A stretch of 64,000 nucleotides of DNA from Sphingobacterium faecale (GTDB lineage Bacteria; Bacteroidota; Bacteroidia; Sphingobacteriales; Sphingobacteriaceae). Below, one piece after another: positions 63,648 through 64,000 of this stretch. Made by a program: the position numbers and the translations under genes. Below the pieces are notes generated by a model, which had not been told where the DNA came from, did not search any database, and saw nothing but the letters and a program-made list of their open reading frames with translations. How positions within the stretch are numbered: the first letter of the stretch is position 1; each line of letters starts with the position of its first letter. The DNA is taken from the NCBI RefSeq assembly GCF_016746095.1, contig NZ_JAERTY010000012.1, positions 105,439 through 169,438 of the forward strand, written 5' to 3'.

Positions 63648-64000
63648 ATGAAGTGTGTTTCGCTGATCATATACATGCTACCTATGATTTTCTGTGTGTT
63701 GTTTAGTAAAGTCTTTGCGCAGTCCACTGGGGAGCGGGCTGCCATAAAGGCTCCTGAGATCAGTCAAGTGTATAGACCGTATTTAAAAGGTAAGGTGGTG
63801 TCTTCAGATAGTACGCTTAGCCTAAGAAGTCATATCAGTATTGAAGGAACTGATGTTTATGTCTATTCGCAGCATGATGGGACTTTTTCTTTTCGTGGAG
63901 TTTACCTCGAATCTGGCGTATTGCGCATTGGACATAATAAGCTTACTAAACCAATATATGTTCCATTTGACACTATTAATCGCGGACCTTTTATAATCAA
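63648..64000 (+). CDS. N-terminus of an exported protein with a carboxypeptidase-regulatory-like domain (3' end outside window)
   Basis: 117 codons open to the window end. Signal peptide (MIFCVLFSKVFAQS), then VYRPYLKGKVVSSDSTLSLR and EGTDVYVYSQHDGTFSFRGV, the typical start of a regulatory-like beta domain (G-x-V...I.GT....DG.F.F) found at the N-terminus of Bacteroidota surface proteins and TonB-dependent receptors. What follows is unknown. Confidence 0.7.
   Translation, partial: MKCVSLIIYMLPMIFCVLFSKVFAQSTGERAAIKAPEISQVYRPYLKGKVVSSDSTLSLRSHISIEGTDVYVYSQHDGTFSFRGVYLESGVLRIGHNKLTKPIYVPFDTINRGPFII

Noticed and set aside
1..64000. CRISPR arrays, rRNA, tRNA, integrase or transposase genes
   Set aside because: I found no regular 20-40-base spaced repeats, cloverleaf-like segments with CCA ends or transposase/integrase motifs. 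Short tRNA genes could be missed by eye.

Overview
The window looks like a chromosomal accessory region of a Bacteroidota bacterium, most likely a Sphingobacterium-like member of the Sphingobacteriaceae. Reasons: a SusD-type nutrient-uptake lipoprotein, many short lipoprotein signals with a Cys at the SPII site, AT-rich intergenic DNA, and promoters of the Bacteroidota type (TTTG, about 20 bases, TATCTTG or TACCTTTG) instead of Shine-Dalgarno-driven layouts. The species assignment is inference. No rRNA, tRNA, CRISPR array, integrase or intact insertion sequence was recognised.

Layout. (1) 1-6764, plus strand: an outer-membrane/periplasmic operon with SusD (5' end missing), a small lipoprotein, a two-domain cyanophycinase-like protein, an S9 dipeptidyl-peptidase and a PBP4/DacB-type D-Ala-D-Ala carboxypeptidase. 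This is a peptide or cyanophycin scavenging and cell-wall locus. (2) 6824-15800: a GHKL ATPase, several unknown lipoproteins and membrane proteins, and a collapsed copy of genes that are intact at 30.4-32.9 kb. (3) 15.9-27.7 kb: a mosaic of accessory genes (RhuM with a PLD-like tail, NTF2-like, YdeI-like, Kelch lipoprotein, outer-membrane protein, a nuclease/cold-shock fusion, an AbiEi antitoxin with a truncated partner), interleaved with loose 3' ends of the same genes. (4) 27.8-35.2 kb: an array of small unrelated minus-strand genes resembling a polymorphic-toxin immunity array (DUF4919-like, EF-Tu-domain-like, LRR-like, DUF2185/Imm33-like), with two differently decayed copies of one two-gene cassette. 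(5) 35.7-62.5 kb: a dense defence island. It holds AbiH, a complete type I restriction-modification operon with a YhcG-type nuclease and a YgjP-type metalloprotease, a nonsense-interrupted PD-(D/E)XK nuclease, a KAP NTPase / Ser-Thr kinase / PD-(D/E)XK trio, a Septu-like ATPase-HNH pair, a soluble-protein/membrane-protein pair, Abi_C, another PD-(D/E)XK protein, a second AbiH, a TPR-DUF2971 protein, a GNAT-like protein and an HTH regulator. (6) 62.5-64.0 kb: repeats, a small gene and the start of an exported protein cut by the window end.

Two themes stand out. First, the region is built from duplicated gene ends: isolated tails of RhuM, YdeI, AbiH and a small membrane protein, and an isolated head of the KAP gene, sit beside unrelated genes, as expected from repeated cassette exchange at a hotspot. 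Second, the same promoter-bearing sequence is found in front of several unrelated accessory genes, so it could both drive new cargo and serve as recombination homology. The best candidates for undescribed biology are the KAP-kinase-nuclease trio (47.0-51.7 kb), the nuclease/cold-shock fusion (25.3 kb) and the two-gene soluble/membrane module (53.6-55.0 kb).
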